From positions 1-57,379 of the forward strand of contig JBBQQC010000021.1 in the NCBI GenBank assembly GCA_038216465.1: a DNA stretch of 57,379 nucleotides, written 5' to 3'. The DNA comes from JACCZX01 sp038216465. GTDB taxonomy: Bacteria > Pseudomonadota > Gammaproteobacteria > Burkholderiales > Burkholderiaceae_F. Shown one piece after another: positions 33,769 through 42,345 of this stretch; positions within the stretch are counted from its first letter, which is position 1; every line of letters starts with the position of its first letter. The translations under genes and the position numbers were made by a program. A model generated the notes under the pieces. That model was not told the origin of the DNA and ran no database searches. It saw nothing but the letters and a program-made list of their open reading frames with translations.

Positions 33769-35322
33769 ATGACATTGCTGCGAGACTTAGTTGAGGCATC
33801 CGAGCGTGTCGGGAACACGGCGAGCCGGCGGGCGAAGGTGGCGCAGATCGCCGAGCTGCTGCGCACTTTGCAGCCCGACGAAATCGCCATCGGCGTCGCA
33901 TTTCTCGCCGGTGAAACGAGGCAGGAACGAGCCGGCATCGGCTACGCGCTGGTTCGCGACGCGCGCGTCGCCGGCGCGCTGGACTCTCGGCTCGGTTTGA
34001 GCACCGTCGATCGAACGCTGACCGAAATTGCGCAGGCCAAAGGGCGCGGCTCGGTCGCCGAACGCACGCGGCTGCTGAGCGGGCTGTTTGCCGCGGCGAC
34101 CGAACCGGAACAAGCGTTTCTGATGCGGCTGCTGCTCGGCGAGCTGAGGCAAGGTGCGCTCGACGGACTGATGATCGAGGCGGTGGCCAGCGCCGCCGGT
34201 CTGCCTGTGTCGGACGTGCGCAGGGCGGCGATGGTCGGGGGCGGCATCGCCGCCGTTGCGAAACCTGCCTTGACCGGAGGCAGCGCCGCGCTGCAGGCAT
34301 TTTCGATCAGACTTTTTCAGCCGCTTGCGCCGATGCTTGCGCAGCCGGCCGACGACATTGCCGATGCGATGACACGCATTCCACAGGCATCGATCGAATG
34401 GAAGCTCGACGGCGCGCGGGTGCAGATTCACAAAGCGGGCGATGTCGTGCGCGTGTTCTCCAGAACCGGCAACGACCTGACGAACGGGGCGGTCGAGATC
34501 GTCGACGCCGTGCGCACCCTCGATACCGACACGCTGATTCTCGACGGCGAGGCGATTGCATTGAATCGCGACGGCACGCCGTACCCGTTTCAGGACACGA
34601 TGCGTCGATTTGGGCGCGTACTTGATATCGATCGCATGCGCGAAACGATGCCATTGTCGGTTTTCTTTTTCGATTGTCTGCGCGTAAACGATCAGGAGCT
34701 CGTGACGCGGCCGGGCAGCGAACGCTTCGAAGCGTTGTCGGCCGCGGTGCCGCAGTCGATGCTGATTCCTCGCATCGAGCGGCCGGATCTGACGTCAGCA
34801 CAGGCGTTCTACGATGAAGCAATGCAACGACAGCACGAAGGCGTGATGATCAAAGCGATCGACGCTGCATACGAGCCGGGTGCACGCAGTGCATCGTGGC
34901 TGAAGGTCAAGCGCGCCCACACGCTGGACCTGGTGGTGATTGCAGCCGAATGGGGACACGGACGGCGCAAGGGCTGGTTGTCCAACCTGCACTTGGCGGC
35001 ACGCGACCCTGCGGCCGATGACTATGTGATGCTCGGTAAAACGTTCAAGGGCATGACAGATGCGACGCTGAAGTGGCAAACCGAACAACTGCTGATGCGG
35101 GCGTTGACGCCCGACGACTGGGTAGTGCGTGTGCGTCCCGAGCTGGTGGTCGAGATCACATTCAACGACCTGCAGGCGAGTGCGCGTTATCCGGCCGGAC
35201 TCGCGCTGCGGTTCGCACGCGTCAAAGGCTACCGGGTGGACAAAACGCCGGACCAGGCGGACACGATCGACACGGTGCGCGCGATTTACGCGAAGCAAGC
35301 AGCGCCGATGCGCCGGGAATGA
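33769..35322 (+). CDS. ligB: ATP-dependent DNA ligase (archaeal/LigB type)
   Basis: 517-residue ATP-dependent DNA ligase. The nucleotidyltransferase motif I is IEWKLDGARVQIHK with Lys212 as the AMP-attachment residue, then FSRTGNDLT (Ia), FFFDCLRVND (III), EGVMIKAIDAAYEPG (IV) and SWLKVKRAH (V). The OB-fold follows with YVMLGKTFKGMTD and VEITFNDLQAS. The N-terminal 180 residues form the helical DNA-binding domain. The domain order is that of archaeal and mycobacterial LigB enzymes, and there is no polymerase or nuclease domain as in LigD. It may serve with the Ku gene about 8 kb away (inference). Confidence 0.9.
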   Translation: MTLLRDLVEASERVGNTASRRAKVAQIAELLRTLQPDEIAIGVAFLAGETRQERAGIGYALVRDARVAGALDSRLGLSTVDRTLTEIAQAKGRGSVAERTRLLSGLFAAATEPEQAFLMRLLLGELRQGALDGLMIEAVASAAGLPVSDVRRAAMVGGGIAAVAKPALTGGSAALQAFSIRLFQPLAPMLAQPADDIADAMTRIPQASIEWKLDGARVQIHKAGDVVRVFSRTGNDLTNGAVEIVDAVRTLDTDTLILDGEAIALNRDGTPYPFQDTMRRFGRVLDIDRMRETMPLSVFFFDCLRVNDQELVTRPGSERFEALSAAVPQSMLIPRIERPDLTSAQAFYDEAMQRQHEGVMIKAIDAAYEPGARSASWLKVKRAHTLDLVVIAAEWGHGRRKGWLSNLHLAARDPAADDYVMLGKTFKGMTDATLKWQTEQLLMRALTPDDWVVRVRPELVVEITFNDLQASARYPAGLALRFARVKGYRVDKTPDQADTIDTVRAIYAKQAAPMRRE

Positions 35323-35350
35323 CTTTGCGGCACCCGTTGCTGATGCAATC

Positions 35351-35411
35351 TTGAACCGAGCACAGTGTCGTAGGCTACGATTCCGCCCTCAATTACAAGG
35401 AGCCGACGCCG
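35351..35411 (+). promoter_or_regulatory. Possible sigma70 promoter upstream of the COG4315-like gene
   Basis: TTGAAC (35351-35356) and TACGAT (35376-35381) are 19 bases apart, slightly long for sigma70. AAGGAG (35397-35402) precedes the ATG at 35412. The spacer after the ligase gene leaves room for a new transcript. Confidence 0.35.
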
Positions 35412-35780
35412 ATGAAATCCGTTGCAACGAGTATCGCTGTGATCGCCACGACGTTTGCGTTCACCGCATTCGCTCAAGGTACGAAGACCGTGGATGGCAC
35501 GTTGACTAACGCCGCCGGAATGACGCTGTACACGTTCGATAAAGACGCGCCTGGCGGCGGCAAGAGTGCCTGCAACGGCTCATGCACCGCAAGCTGGCCG
35601 CCCCTCGCGGCGTCCGCGGCGGACAAGGCGACGGGCGACTACACGATCGTCACGCGCGACGACGGCGTTAAACAGTGGGCCTACAAAGGCAAGCCGCTCT
35701 ACCAATGGGTCAACGACAAGAAGCCCGGCGACAAGACCGGCGATGGTGTCGGCGGCGTCTGGAAAACCGCGAAGCCGTAA
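35412..35780 (+). CDS. Exported COG4315/PF03640-type small protein
   Basis: 122-residue periplasmic protein with a signal peptide (SIAVIATTFAFTAFAQ) and repeats of the form 'L-Y-T/Q-F/W-D/N-K-D': MTLYTFDKDAPGGGKSACNG, CTASWPPLAAS and KPLYQWVNDKKPGDKTGDG. Cys residues lie in SACNGSC. Family members (PF03640) are small secreted lipoprotein-like proteins of unknown function, often linked to metal or redox stress. A Lys/Asp-rich tail is typical. It is followed by the second TctC gene 34 bases later. Confidence 0.8.
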   Translation: MKSVATSIAVIATTFAFTAFAQGTKTVDGTLTNAAGMTLYTFDKDAPGGGKSACNGSCTASWPPLAASAADKATGDYTIVTRDDGVKQWAYKGKPLYQWVNDKKPGDKTGDGVGGVWKTAKP

Positions 35781-35814
35781 CTTTCCGCGCAGCGCGCAAA
35801 AAAGGAGACATTCG

Positions 35815-36801
35815 ATGAAGACGAACCGCGTTGCGCGCGTCGCTTTCGGCTGGTTGATCGGCTGCGCCGCGTTGCTCTGCGCGCCGCTTGTGTATGCGCA
35901 GGCGTACCCGAACAGGCCGGTCAAGATCATCGTGCCGTATCCGCCCGGCGGCACATCGGACATTCTGGCGCGCTCCATCGGCCAGAAGCTGACCGATGCG
36001 CTGGGCCAGACGATCGTCGTCGAAAACAAGCCGGGCGCCAACGGCAACGTCGGCGCCGACTTTGTCGCCAAGAGCGCGCCCGACGGCTACACGCTGCTGC
36101 TTGCAGACATCGGCGCACTTGCGATCAGCCCGAGCCTGTACAAGCTTTCGTTCGACCCAGCGACGGATTTCACGCCGGTGACGATGGTTGCGTACTCGCC
36201 GCACATCCTGGTCGTGCATCCGTCGGTGCCGGTCAACAACACCAAGGAGCTGATCGCGTTGGCGAAGTCGAAGCCCGGCAAGCTGAACTTCGCAGCGTCC
36301 AGCGTCGGCAGCGCGCCGCACCTGGCCGGCGTCGATTTTGCATCGCGTGCCGGCATCGACTGGGCGTACATACCGTACAAGGGCGGCGCGCAAGCGATTA
36401 CCGACATGGCCGGCGGCCAGGCCGACGTGATGTTCAACGGCATGCTGGCGACATACCCGCATGTGAAAAGCGGCAAGCTCAAAATTCTCGCCGTTTCGAG
36501 CAGCAAGCGAATGAGCGCAATCCCCGACGTGCCGACCGTCGCCGAAGCGGCCGGCCTCGAAAACTTTCAGACAGGCTCATGGCAAGGCGTGCTCGCGCCG
36601 CCGAACACCCCGAAGGAAATCGTCGCGCGTTTGAGCAGCGAGATCATCAAGATTCTGAGCACGACAGAAATGAAGGAGCGCATGGCCGCGCAGGGCGCAG
36701 AGGTGTCGATCAACACGTCGGAGCAATTCTCAGCGTTCATTGCCAACGAGAAGTCGCGTTGGGCGCAAGTGGTCAAAGCTGCCAATCTGAAACTCGAATA
36801 G
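35815..36801 (+). CDS. Exported TctC/Bug-family solute-binding protein
   Basis: 328-residue periplasmic binding protein: signal peptide MKTNRVARVAFGWLIGCAAL to LVYAQA, then YPNRPVKIIVPYPPGGTSDI. Family hallmarks are GANGNVGADFVAKSAPDGYT, PGKLNFAASSVGSAPHLAG, IPYKGGAQAITDMAGGQADV and a C-terminal FSAFIANEKSRWAQVVKAAN. AAAGGAG precedes the ATG at 35815. The adjacent HpcH/HpaI-type aldolase suggests that the ligand is a hydroxy- or oxo-acid. The long upstream frame is inside the preceding gene and is discarded. Confidence 0.9.
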   Translation: MKTNRVARVAFGWLIGCAALLCAPLVYAQAYPNRPVKIIVPYPPGGTSDILARSIGQKLTDALGQTIVVENKPGANGNVGADFVAKSAPDGYTLLLADIGALAISPSLYKLSFDPATDFTPVTMVAYSPHILVVHPSVPVNNTKELIALAKSKPGKLNFAASSVGSAPHLAGVDFASRAGIDWAYIPYKGGAQAITDMAGGQADVMFNGMLATYPHVKSGKLKILAVSSSKRMSAIPDVPTVAEAAGLENFQTGSWQGVLAPPNTPKEIVARLSSEIIKILSTTEMKERMAAQGAEVSINTSEQFSAFIANEKSRWAQVVKAANLKLE

Positions 36802-36809
36802 GAGCATTC

Positions 36810-37574
36810 GTGTCTGCGATTGATACCCGCCTACCCGGGCTGCTAAGGGGCAGTCACCCGCTGTTCGGCATGTTCGTCGGCATCGCGAGCCCGGCAATTG
36901 TCGAGATGTGCGGCTACGCCGGGTTCGACTTCGTCGTACTCGACAACGAGCACGGGCCTGCCAGCATCGAGACGACCGAGCACCTGATCCGCGCTGCGCG
37001 GTGCGTCAACGTCGTCCCGATCGTGCGCACTCTCGAGCCCGATATTCTGCGCGTTCTCGACATCGGCGCGTCGGCGATCCAAGTGCCGCAGGTCAACACC
37101 GCGGAACAGGCGCGCCGGATTGTCGCGGCGGCGAAGTATCCGCCGGTGGGTGGACGCGGTGCGGCGTTTTCACCGCGCGCCGCGGGCTACGGGTTTTTCG
37201 GTGGCGCGGCGCATGCCAAAGCGTCCAACGAAGGGCTCGGCGTCATCCTGATGATCGAAACGCGCGAGGCGCTCGCCAATCTCGACGAGATCCTGACTGT
37301 GCCCGGCATCGACGCGTTGTTCATCGGTCCGAACGACCTGTCATTCTCGATGGGATTCGGCGGCGACCAGAAACATTCGGACGTCGTGACCGAGATCGAC
37401 GCGGCAATCAAGAAAATCGCGCGCAGCAAGGTGGCTGCCGGGCTGATGACGATTTCGCTCGAGGAGCAGCGCAAGTACGCTGGTCTGGGTGCGCGTTATC
37501 TGACCACTCAGATCGCGAGCGTGCTGGGCGCGGCGTTGAAAACCACCGTTGCGGCGATGCGTTCGAAGCCGTAG
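36810..37574 (+). CDS. HpcH/HpaI-family aldolase
   Basis: 254-residue metal-dependent class II aldolase, from a GTG at 36810 following AGGAG at the end of the TctC gene. The motifs are FGMFVGIASPAIVEMCGYAG, FDFVVLDNEHGPASIETTEH (substrate/metal region), IGASAIQVPQVNTAEQA, GVILMIETREALANLDEI with the metal-binding Glu, and IDALFIGPNDLSFSMG. Members cleave 4-hydroxy-2-oxo acids to pyruvate plus an aldehyde. The pairing with a TctC protein fits a carboxylate-degradation pair. Confidence 0.9.
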   Translation: MSAIDTRLPGLLRGSHPLFGMFVGIASPAIVEMCGYAGFDFVVLDNEHGPASIETTEHLIRAARCVNVVPIVRTLEPDILRVLDIGASAIQVPQVNTAEQARRIVAAAKYPPVGGRGAAFSPRAAGYGFFGGAAHAKASNEGLGVILMIETREALANLDEILTVPGIDALFIGPNDLSFSMGFGGDQKHSDVVTEIDAAIKKIARSKVAAGLMTISLEEQRKYAGLGARYLTTQIASVLGAALKTTVAAMRSKP

Positions 37575-37684
37575 GTGTGCTGGCAGCCGCGCGGCGCAAC
37601 GCGGCTGAGGTGGTGCGCTCAAGTCCGTTTCCTTGCGGTTACATGAGCTCGGCGACTAGGCATGTCGAATGCTTAGTACTGCCC

Positions 37685-39022
37685 ATGTCCAAATCGCGTT
37701 GCTGGGTCAATCCAACACGTCTCGTTTCGGTGCTCGCGCTTGCGGTGGGGCTGTCCTCGTGCGCCGAGCCAACGACGACGCCGGTTACGGTCGGCGTTGG
37801 GCCGACTCCACAGTTGCCTGCGCCAAGCACGCCCGTCATCCCCACGGTGCACATTGCCCCGGCGATTGGGTGGCCTGCCGACGGCGCACCGACCGCCGCA
37901 CCGGGCACGAGCGTGGTCGCGTTTGCCAGCGGGCTTGATCACCCGCGGTGGGTTTATGTTTTGCCCAACGGCGACGTGCTGGTGGCCGAGTCGAACGCAC
38001 CCAAGCGGCCCGAACACACGGGCCTGTATTTTTGGATCATGGGCAAGGTTCAGGCGCGTGCGGGTGCCGGTGTTCCGAGCGCCAATCGCATCACCCTGCT
38101 GCGCGATGCCGACGGCGACGGCGCCGCCGAAGTTCGCTCTGTGTTCCTCTCCGATTTGAACTCTCCTATCGGCATGGCGCTGATTGGTAATCAGCTGTAC
38201 GTCGCCAACACCGACGCGGTGATACGTTTTCCGTATAGGGAAGGCGAAACCGAAATCAAGGCGCGCGGCACGAAGGTCATTGATCTGCCCGCCGGACCTT
38301 TCAATCATCACTGGACCAAGAATTTGATCGCCAGCAAGGACGGCGCAAAGCTTTACGCGACGGTTGGCTCTAACAGCAACGCCGGAGAAAACGGTTTGTC
38401 GATTGAAGAAGGCCGCGCTGCAATCTGGGAGATTGATCTGGCGGCGAACACTCGCAGGCTCTATGCGTCGGGGATGCGCAACCCGAATGGCATGGCGTGG
38501 GAACCGACCAGCGGCGCGCTGTGGACTGTTGTCAACGAGCGAGACGATCTGGGCCACAACCTGGTGCCCGACTACATGACAGGGGTGCGCGACGGCGGCT
38601 TCTATGGATGGCCCTGGAGTTACTACGGCCAGCACGTCGATCCACGGGTCGAGCCGAAGCGGCCGGATCTCGTTGCCACGGCGATCGTGCCCGATTACGC
38701 ACTGGGCTCGCACGTGGCGCCGCTTGGATTGGCGTCGAGCGTGGGGAATTCGCTCCCCGCGCAGTTTGCCAACGGCATGTTCATAGGCCAGCATGGATCA
38801 TGGAATCGCAAACCGCGCAGTGGCTACAACGTCGTGTTCGTTCCCTTTACAGCGGGCCGGCCATCGGGTGTGCCGTTCGACGTGTTGACCGGGTTCGTCA
38901 ACGAAGACGGCAAGGCGCGCGGTCGGCCGGTCGGTGTGGCAATCGATCGGCGCGGTGCTTTGCTGGTGGCTGACGACGTGGGCAACACCATTTGGCGCGT
39001 GACGTCCGCCGGTGCCAAGTAG
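37685..39022 (+). CDS. PQQ-dependent sorbosone/sugar dehydrogenase-like lipoprotein
   Basis: About 445 residues from the ATG at 37685: signal and lipobox LVSVLALAVGLSSC, then a Pro/Thr-rich linker (PTTTPVTVGVGPTPQLPAPS) and a beta-propeller. Propeller motifs include FASGLDHPRWVYVLPNGDVL, IGMALIGNQLYVANTDAVIR, SNAGENGLSIEEGRAAIWEI, RNPNGMAWEPTSGALWTV, GGFYGWPWSYYGQHVDPR and ADDVGNTIWRVT. This is the L-sorbosone/glucose dehydrogenase (SorDH/GDH) family; members use PQQ when active. An ATG at 37643 is an alternative start. The 110-base spacer upstream holds no recognised element. Confidence 0.88.
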   Translation: MSKSRCWVNPTRLVSVLALAVGLSSCAEPTTTPVTVGVGPTPQLPAPSTPVIPTVHIAPAIGWPADGAPTAAPGTSVVAFASGLDHPRWVYVLPNGDVLVAESNAPKRPEHTGLYFWIMGKVQARAGAGVPSANRITLLRDADGDGAAEVRSVFLSDLNSPIGMALIGNQLYVANTDAVIRFPYREGETEIKARGTKVIDLPAGPFNHHWTKNLIASKDGAKLYATVGSNSNAGENGLSIEEGRAAIWEIDLAANTRRLYASGMRNPNGMAWEPTSGALWTVVNERDDLGHNLVPDYMTGVRDGGFYGWPWSYYGQHVDPRVEPKRPDLVATAIVPDYALGSHVAPLGLASSVGNSLPAQFANGMFIGQHGSWNRKPRSGYNVVFVPFTAGRPSGVPFDVLTGFVNEDGKARGRPVGVAIDRRGALLVADDVGNTIWRVTSAGAK

Positions 39023-39054
39023 CGCGGCGGCGTCGCTTGCGGCAGCGGCGCTGA

Positions 39055-39735
39055 TTGTCGTTCGCTGCAGCCGCGGACGCGGAAGTCGCTGCAACGCACG
39101 TCGACACCGCTGAAGCGTCGCGCCGCGTTGTAAATTCGACCAACGAGCTGCGCCGAGAGCAGAAGCTGCCTCCCACGTGGAATGCGCCGCAGCTCCAAAG
39201 CGCGGCGCACTACTTTGCCGACTTCATGGCCCGCACCGGCAAGTACGGTCATGCCGCTGACGGCAGCGAGCCCGCGGTGCGCGCCAAACGATTTGGCTAC
39301 GACTACTGCATCGTCGCCGAGAACATCGCACAGCTATACAGCTCGGCCGGCATCGGCACAGACGAGCTCGCACGCCGCTTGTTTGATGGCTGGCAGAGCT
39401 CCCCCGGACATCGCAGGAATATGCTTAACGCGGGCGTCACGGAAACCGCAGTCGCCGTTGCGCACAACGCGCAGAATGATCGCTACTACGCGGTTCAATT
39501 GTTCGGCCGACCGGCGTCGCAGTCTATCGACTTCACGGTTGCAAATCGTGCGGGCGTCATCGTTGAATACGCACTCGATGGCCAGACATTTGAGTTGCCG
39601 CCGCGCGCGATCAGCACACACCGGAGCTGCGGCCGCGCAGAGCTGCAATTCCGCGGGAAAACCCTGCGGCCGAAGACGGGGGAGAAGCTGTCGATAGTGA
39701 ACGAACCGAGCGGACTGAGCATCCAAGCGCAGTAG
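39055..39735 (+). CDS. CAP/SCP-domain exported protein, N-terminus possibly frameshifted
   Basis: The CAP-domain frame is open from a TTG at 39055: NSTNELRREQKLPPTWNAPQ, then GKYGHAADGSEP, AENIAQLYSS, WQSSPGHRRNML and ETAVAVAHNAQ are the CAP (SCP/PR-1) motifs with His and Glu positions present. A stop lies just before, and no ATG or GTG precedes in frame. A different frame from GTG 39012, overlapping the upstream stop, encodes PSSAAASLAAAALIVV, a good signal-peptide start; one base lost near 39055-39061 would join it to FAAAADAEV of this frame. So either the start is TTG without an export signal, or a frameshift (real or sequencing) has split a secreted protein. A C-terminal extension follows the CAP domain. 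Confidence 0.65.
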   Translation: MSFAAAADAEVAATHVDTAEASRRVVNSTNELRREQKLPPTWNAPQLQSAAHYFADFMARTGKYGHAADGSEPAVRAKRFGYDYCIVAENIAQLYSSAGIGTDELARRLFDGWQSSPGHRRNMLNAGVTETAVAVAHNAQNDRYYAVQLFGRPASQSIDFTVANRAGVIVEYALDGQTFELPPRAISTHRSCGRAELQFRGKTLRPKTGEKLSIVNEPSGLSIQAQ

Positions 39736-39805
39736 CCGGTGCTGTAATAAGCGTTGGGTGCGACCGACTAACGCGTGTTCGGAAAATGCCCAACTGAGGA
39801 TGACA

Positions 39806-40321
39806 ATGATGACTCGACGTACTCTATTGACGACACTGGCGGCGCTCGGCTTTGGCGGCGGCCCCGCACGCGCCATCGGCGCCGATTCGAAATCACCGGC
39901 GGCCAACGTACGCAACCCGAGCGCCGTCGCGAAAATAAGTTACACCGATGCCGAATGGAAGTCGCGTCTGACGCCGGAGCAGTACCGCGTGCTGCGTCAT
40001 GAGGGCACCGAGTCGCCCGGCAGCAGCGCGTTGAATCACGAGAAGCGCGCAGGAACCTTTCACTGCGCGGGCTGTGAATTGCCGTTGTTCGCGAGCTCTG
40101 CCAAGTTCGAGAGCGGCACCGGCTGGCCGAGTTTCTTTCAGTCGCTCCCCGACGCCGTCGGCACCAAGACCGATTACAAATTGATCTTGCCGCGCACCGA
40201 GTATCACTGCGCGCGGTGCGACGGTCACCAAGGCCACATATTCAACGACGGCCCCGCGCCGACGGGGCAGCGCTATTGCAACAACGGTGTGGCGCTCAAA
40301 TTCGTACCGGCGGCCGCATGA
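39806..40321 (+). CDS. msrB: Exported methionine sulfoxide reductase MsrB
   Basis: 171-residue MsrB reducing methionine-R-sulfoxide. The N-terminus MTRRTLLTTLAALGFGGGPARA is a Tat- or Sec-like signal with twin arginines, so it is exported. The zinc Cys pairs are CAGC and CARC, and the catalytic cysteine is in QRYCNNGVALKFVP, with SGTGWPSF and GHQGHIFNDG conserved. GAGGA lies five bases before the ATG at 39806; ATGs at 39800 and 39809 are alternatives. The stop overlaps msrA (ATGA). Confidence 0.9.
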   Translation: MMTRRTLLTTLAALGFGGGPARAIGADSKSPAANVRNPSAVAKISYTDAEWKSRLTPEQYRVLRHEGTESPGSSALNHEKRAGTFHCAGCELPLFASSAKFESGTGWPSFFQSLPDAVGTKTDYKLILPRTEYHCARCDGHQGHIFNDGPAPTGQRYCNNGVALKFVPAAA

Positions 40322-40965
40322 ACGTACGCGTGTGGATTGCGGCCTTGGCGGTCAGCGGCATCGCCGCCGGAGTTGGGTTCGCGCAGGTCAAGCAGGACAA
40401 GGCCGCTGTTCCGGCGGCGCGCCCCGGTCAGACCGCGGTCGCTACGTTTGCCGGCGGCTGTTTCTGGTGTACCGAAGCCGACTTCGACAAGGTCGACGGC
40501 GTCATTTCAACCACGTCGGGCTATACGGGCGGAAAAGTTGCCAACCCGACCTATGACGTCGTGTCGGCCGGCAACAGTGGTCACGCGGAATCCGTGCAAG
40601 TCACGTTCGATCCGAGCAAGGTGACGTACTCCAAGCTGCTCGAGTACTACTGGCGCACGATTGATCCCACCACCAAGGACGCACAATTTTGTGACCACGG
40701 CACGCCGTATCGAACCGTCATCTTCGTGCACGATGAGCAGCAGCGCGCGGCGGCGGAAGCGTCGAAGAAAGCACTGGATGGCAGCAAGCCGTTTCGCGAG
40801 CCGATCGTGACCGAGATCGTCAACGCTGCGCAGTTTTATCCAGCCGAGGAATATCATCAGGATTACTACAAGAAGAATCCGTTGCGCTACAAGTTTTATC
40901 GGCTCAATTGCGGGCGTGACGCGCGTTTGAAGCAACTGTGGGGTGAGCAGGCGCACCACCCATAG
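40318..40965 (+). CDS. msrA: Exported methionine sulfoxide reductase MsrA
   Basis: 215-residue MsrA reducing methionine-S-sulfoxide. Its signal peptide is NVRVWIAALAVSGIAAGVGF; the catalytic motif GGCFWCTEADFDKVDGV follows, then TSGYTGG, GHAESVQVTFDPSKV, CDHGTPYRTVIFVHDE and EEYHQDYYKKNPLRY. It is translationally coupled to msrB, giving a periplasmic pair that repairs both methionine sulfoxide stereoisomers. The gene converges with the antiporter gene, ten bases apart. Confidence 0.92.
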   Translation: MNVRVWIAALAVSGIAAGVGFAQVKQDKAAVPAARPGQTAVATFAGGCFWCTEADFDKVDGVISTTSGYTGGKVANPTYDVVSAGNSGHAESVQVTFDPSKVTYSKLLEYYWRTIDPTTKDAQFCDHGTPYRTVIFVHDEQQRAAAEASKKALDGSKPFREPIVTEIVNAAQFYPAEEYHQDYYKKNPLRYKFYRLNCGRDARLKQLWGEQAHHP

Positions 40966-40974
40966 CCGGCATGA

Positions 40975-42300
40975 TCAAGCGGCGCGGCGCGGCGCGCGCC
41001 GCGCCGCGTAAAGTTTCATCAGCGGCGTCACCGATATGCCGTGCACGACGATCGACGCCGCAACTGCGGTAAGTACGATCGCGACCATCTGCTCAGCGAG
41101 CGCCGGCGGCAGGCCTTGGCCGATTGCGTACAGCAGGTAGTAAATCGATCCGATGCCACGAATGCCGAACCAGCCGATCAGCAGCCGCTGGTCGCGTGCC
41201 ATCTGAAGACCCGCGAGCCCAAACAGCACGGCGACTGGACGCACGACGAGAAACAACAGCAGCAGGTAGACGATCGCGTAGGGCGGCAGCTTGATCAGCG
41301 TGAGCATCGCGCCCACGATCACGACCACCGCAACTTCTACGATGCGCTCCAGCTGCTCATTAAAGCCGCGTATTGCTTGCGTCATGTAGGCGCCGGCGAG
41401 CTGCGGGTCGGTCGCGACTTCTTGCTTGTCGGCGGACGCAAGTTCGGTTTTGAGCTCTGCATCTTTAGCTCGCGACTTCGCCCTCCTCCCGGGCTGGCGC
41501 TGCGACCTTTGCAATGCCAAGCCGGCGGCGAATACCGCCAGGAAACCGTAGGTGGAGGCCAGCTGCGCGGCGCCGTACGCGACGCCAATCAACCCCAGCA
41601 TCAGGAACTCATCAAGTCCCACCGCCTCCTGATGGCGCGTGCGTAAGTACAGCACGAGTCGCCCGATCGCGTAACCGCACAGCGCGCCGATCATCAGACC
41701 GCCCGCAATTGCCCAGATCAGATCGCGCGTGATCCAGCGCCAATAGCCTGCGCCTACATCGTGCAGCCCCATCAGGCCGAGCCCGAGCATCACGAAGGGA
41801 AATGCAGCGCCGTCATTCAGACCTCCCTCGCCAGTCAGGCTGAATCGCACCGAATCGCGATCGTCATCGTCGGCGACCTGCACGTCGGATGCGAGCACCG
41901 GGTCGGTCGGCGCCAGCATCGCCGCCAACAGGATTGCCGCACCCAGTGGAAGGTTCAGCAATACGACGCCGGCGGCCGCCAACATTGCGATCGTGATCAG
42001 CATTGACAGCGTGGCGAGCCGCAACGTCGCACGCCAGCGCCGGTCCGATAGCGGCAGAGCCAGCTTCAAGCCAACTGCAAACAGAGACACGAGCACCGCT
42101 GCTTCGGCGATCACCTCAAGCAGGTTGTGATCGGCGGTCGGCGAAGGATCGAGCGCCGCGACGCCCGCCGGGCCGAGCGCGAAGCCAGAGAGCAGATACA
42201 GCATTGACGTGCTCAACGGAAGACGCCGCAGCAGCGTTCCCGACAGCGCCATCACGGTGAAGATGGCGCCGGCGATCAACGCCCAGATCGCAAACGTCAC
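40975..42300 (-). CDS. CPA-family cation:proton antiporter
   Basis: 441-residue membrane antiporter of the Na/H exchanger fold, about 12 helices. The helix 4-5 region MLAPTDPVLASDVQV carries the ion-binding Asp; FSLTGEGGLNDGAAFPFVML and RGIGSIYYLLYAIGQ are also family marks. A hydrophilic stretch of about 50 residues (about 275-325), rich in Arg, Lys, Glu and Asp, interrupts the membrane part; this is unusual in length. The transported ion, Na+ or K+, cannot be told. The 3' end codes for Arg/Ala repeats that form a strong palindrome. Confidence 0.88.
   Translation of the reverse strand: MTFAIWALIAGAIFTVMALSGTLLRRLPLSTSMLYLLSGFALGPAGVAALDPSPTADHNLLEVIAEAAVLVSLFAVGLKLALPLSDRRWRATLRLATLSMLITIAMLAAAGVVLLNLPLGAAILLAAMLAPTDPVLASDVQVADDDDRDSVRFSLTGEGGLNDGAAFPFVMLGLGLMGLHDVGAGYWRWITRDLIWAIAGGLMIGALCGYAIGRLVLYLRTRHQEAVGLDEFLMLGLIGVAYGAAQLASTYGFLAVFAAGLALQRSQRQPGRRAKSRAKDAELKTELASADKQEVATDPQLAGAYMTQAIRGFNEQLERIVEVAVVVIVGAMLTLIKLPPYAIVYLLLLFLVVRPVAVLFGLAGLQMARDQRLLIGWFGIRGIGSIYYLLYAIGQGLPPALAEQMVAIVLTAVAASIVVHGISVTPLMKLYAARRAPRRAA
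40983..41008. repeat. 26-bp perfect GC palindrome at convergent gene ends
   Basis: Every base from 40983 to 41008 pairs with its partner about the centre 40995/40996. It is built of alternating G and C (CGCGGCGCGG...). It lies inside the last codons of the antiporter gene and just after the msrA stop (40965). It would form a very stable hairpin and could serve as a shared transcription barrier, although no T-run follows. Confidence 0.7.
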
Positions 42301-42345
42301 TGCGCAGTCAACACCGGCTAAGAATTGACTGCGGTGCTGCGATGA

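Noticed and set aside
36908..37684. Long N-terminal extension of the sorbosone-dehydrogenase frame
   Set aside because: The extension is out of phase with the HpcH/HpaI aldolase gene it overlaps, and the lipoprotein signal begins at 37685.
39755..39795. GTTGGG...CCCAAC arms before msrB
   Set aside because: Short arms with a long loop and no T-run; likely chance.
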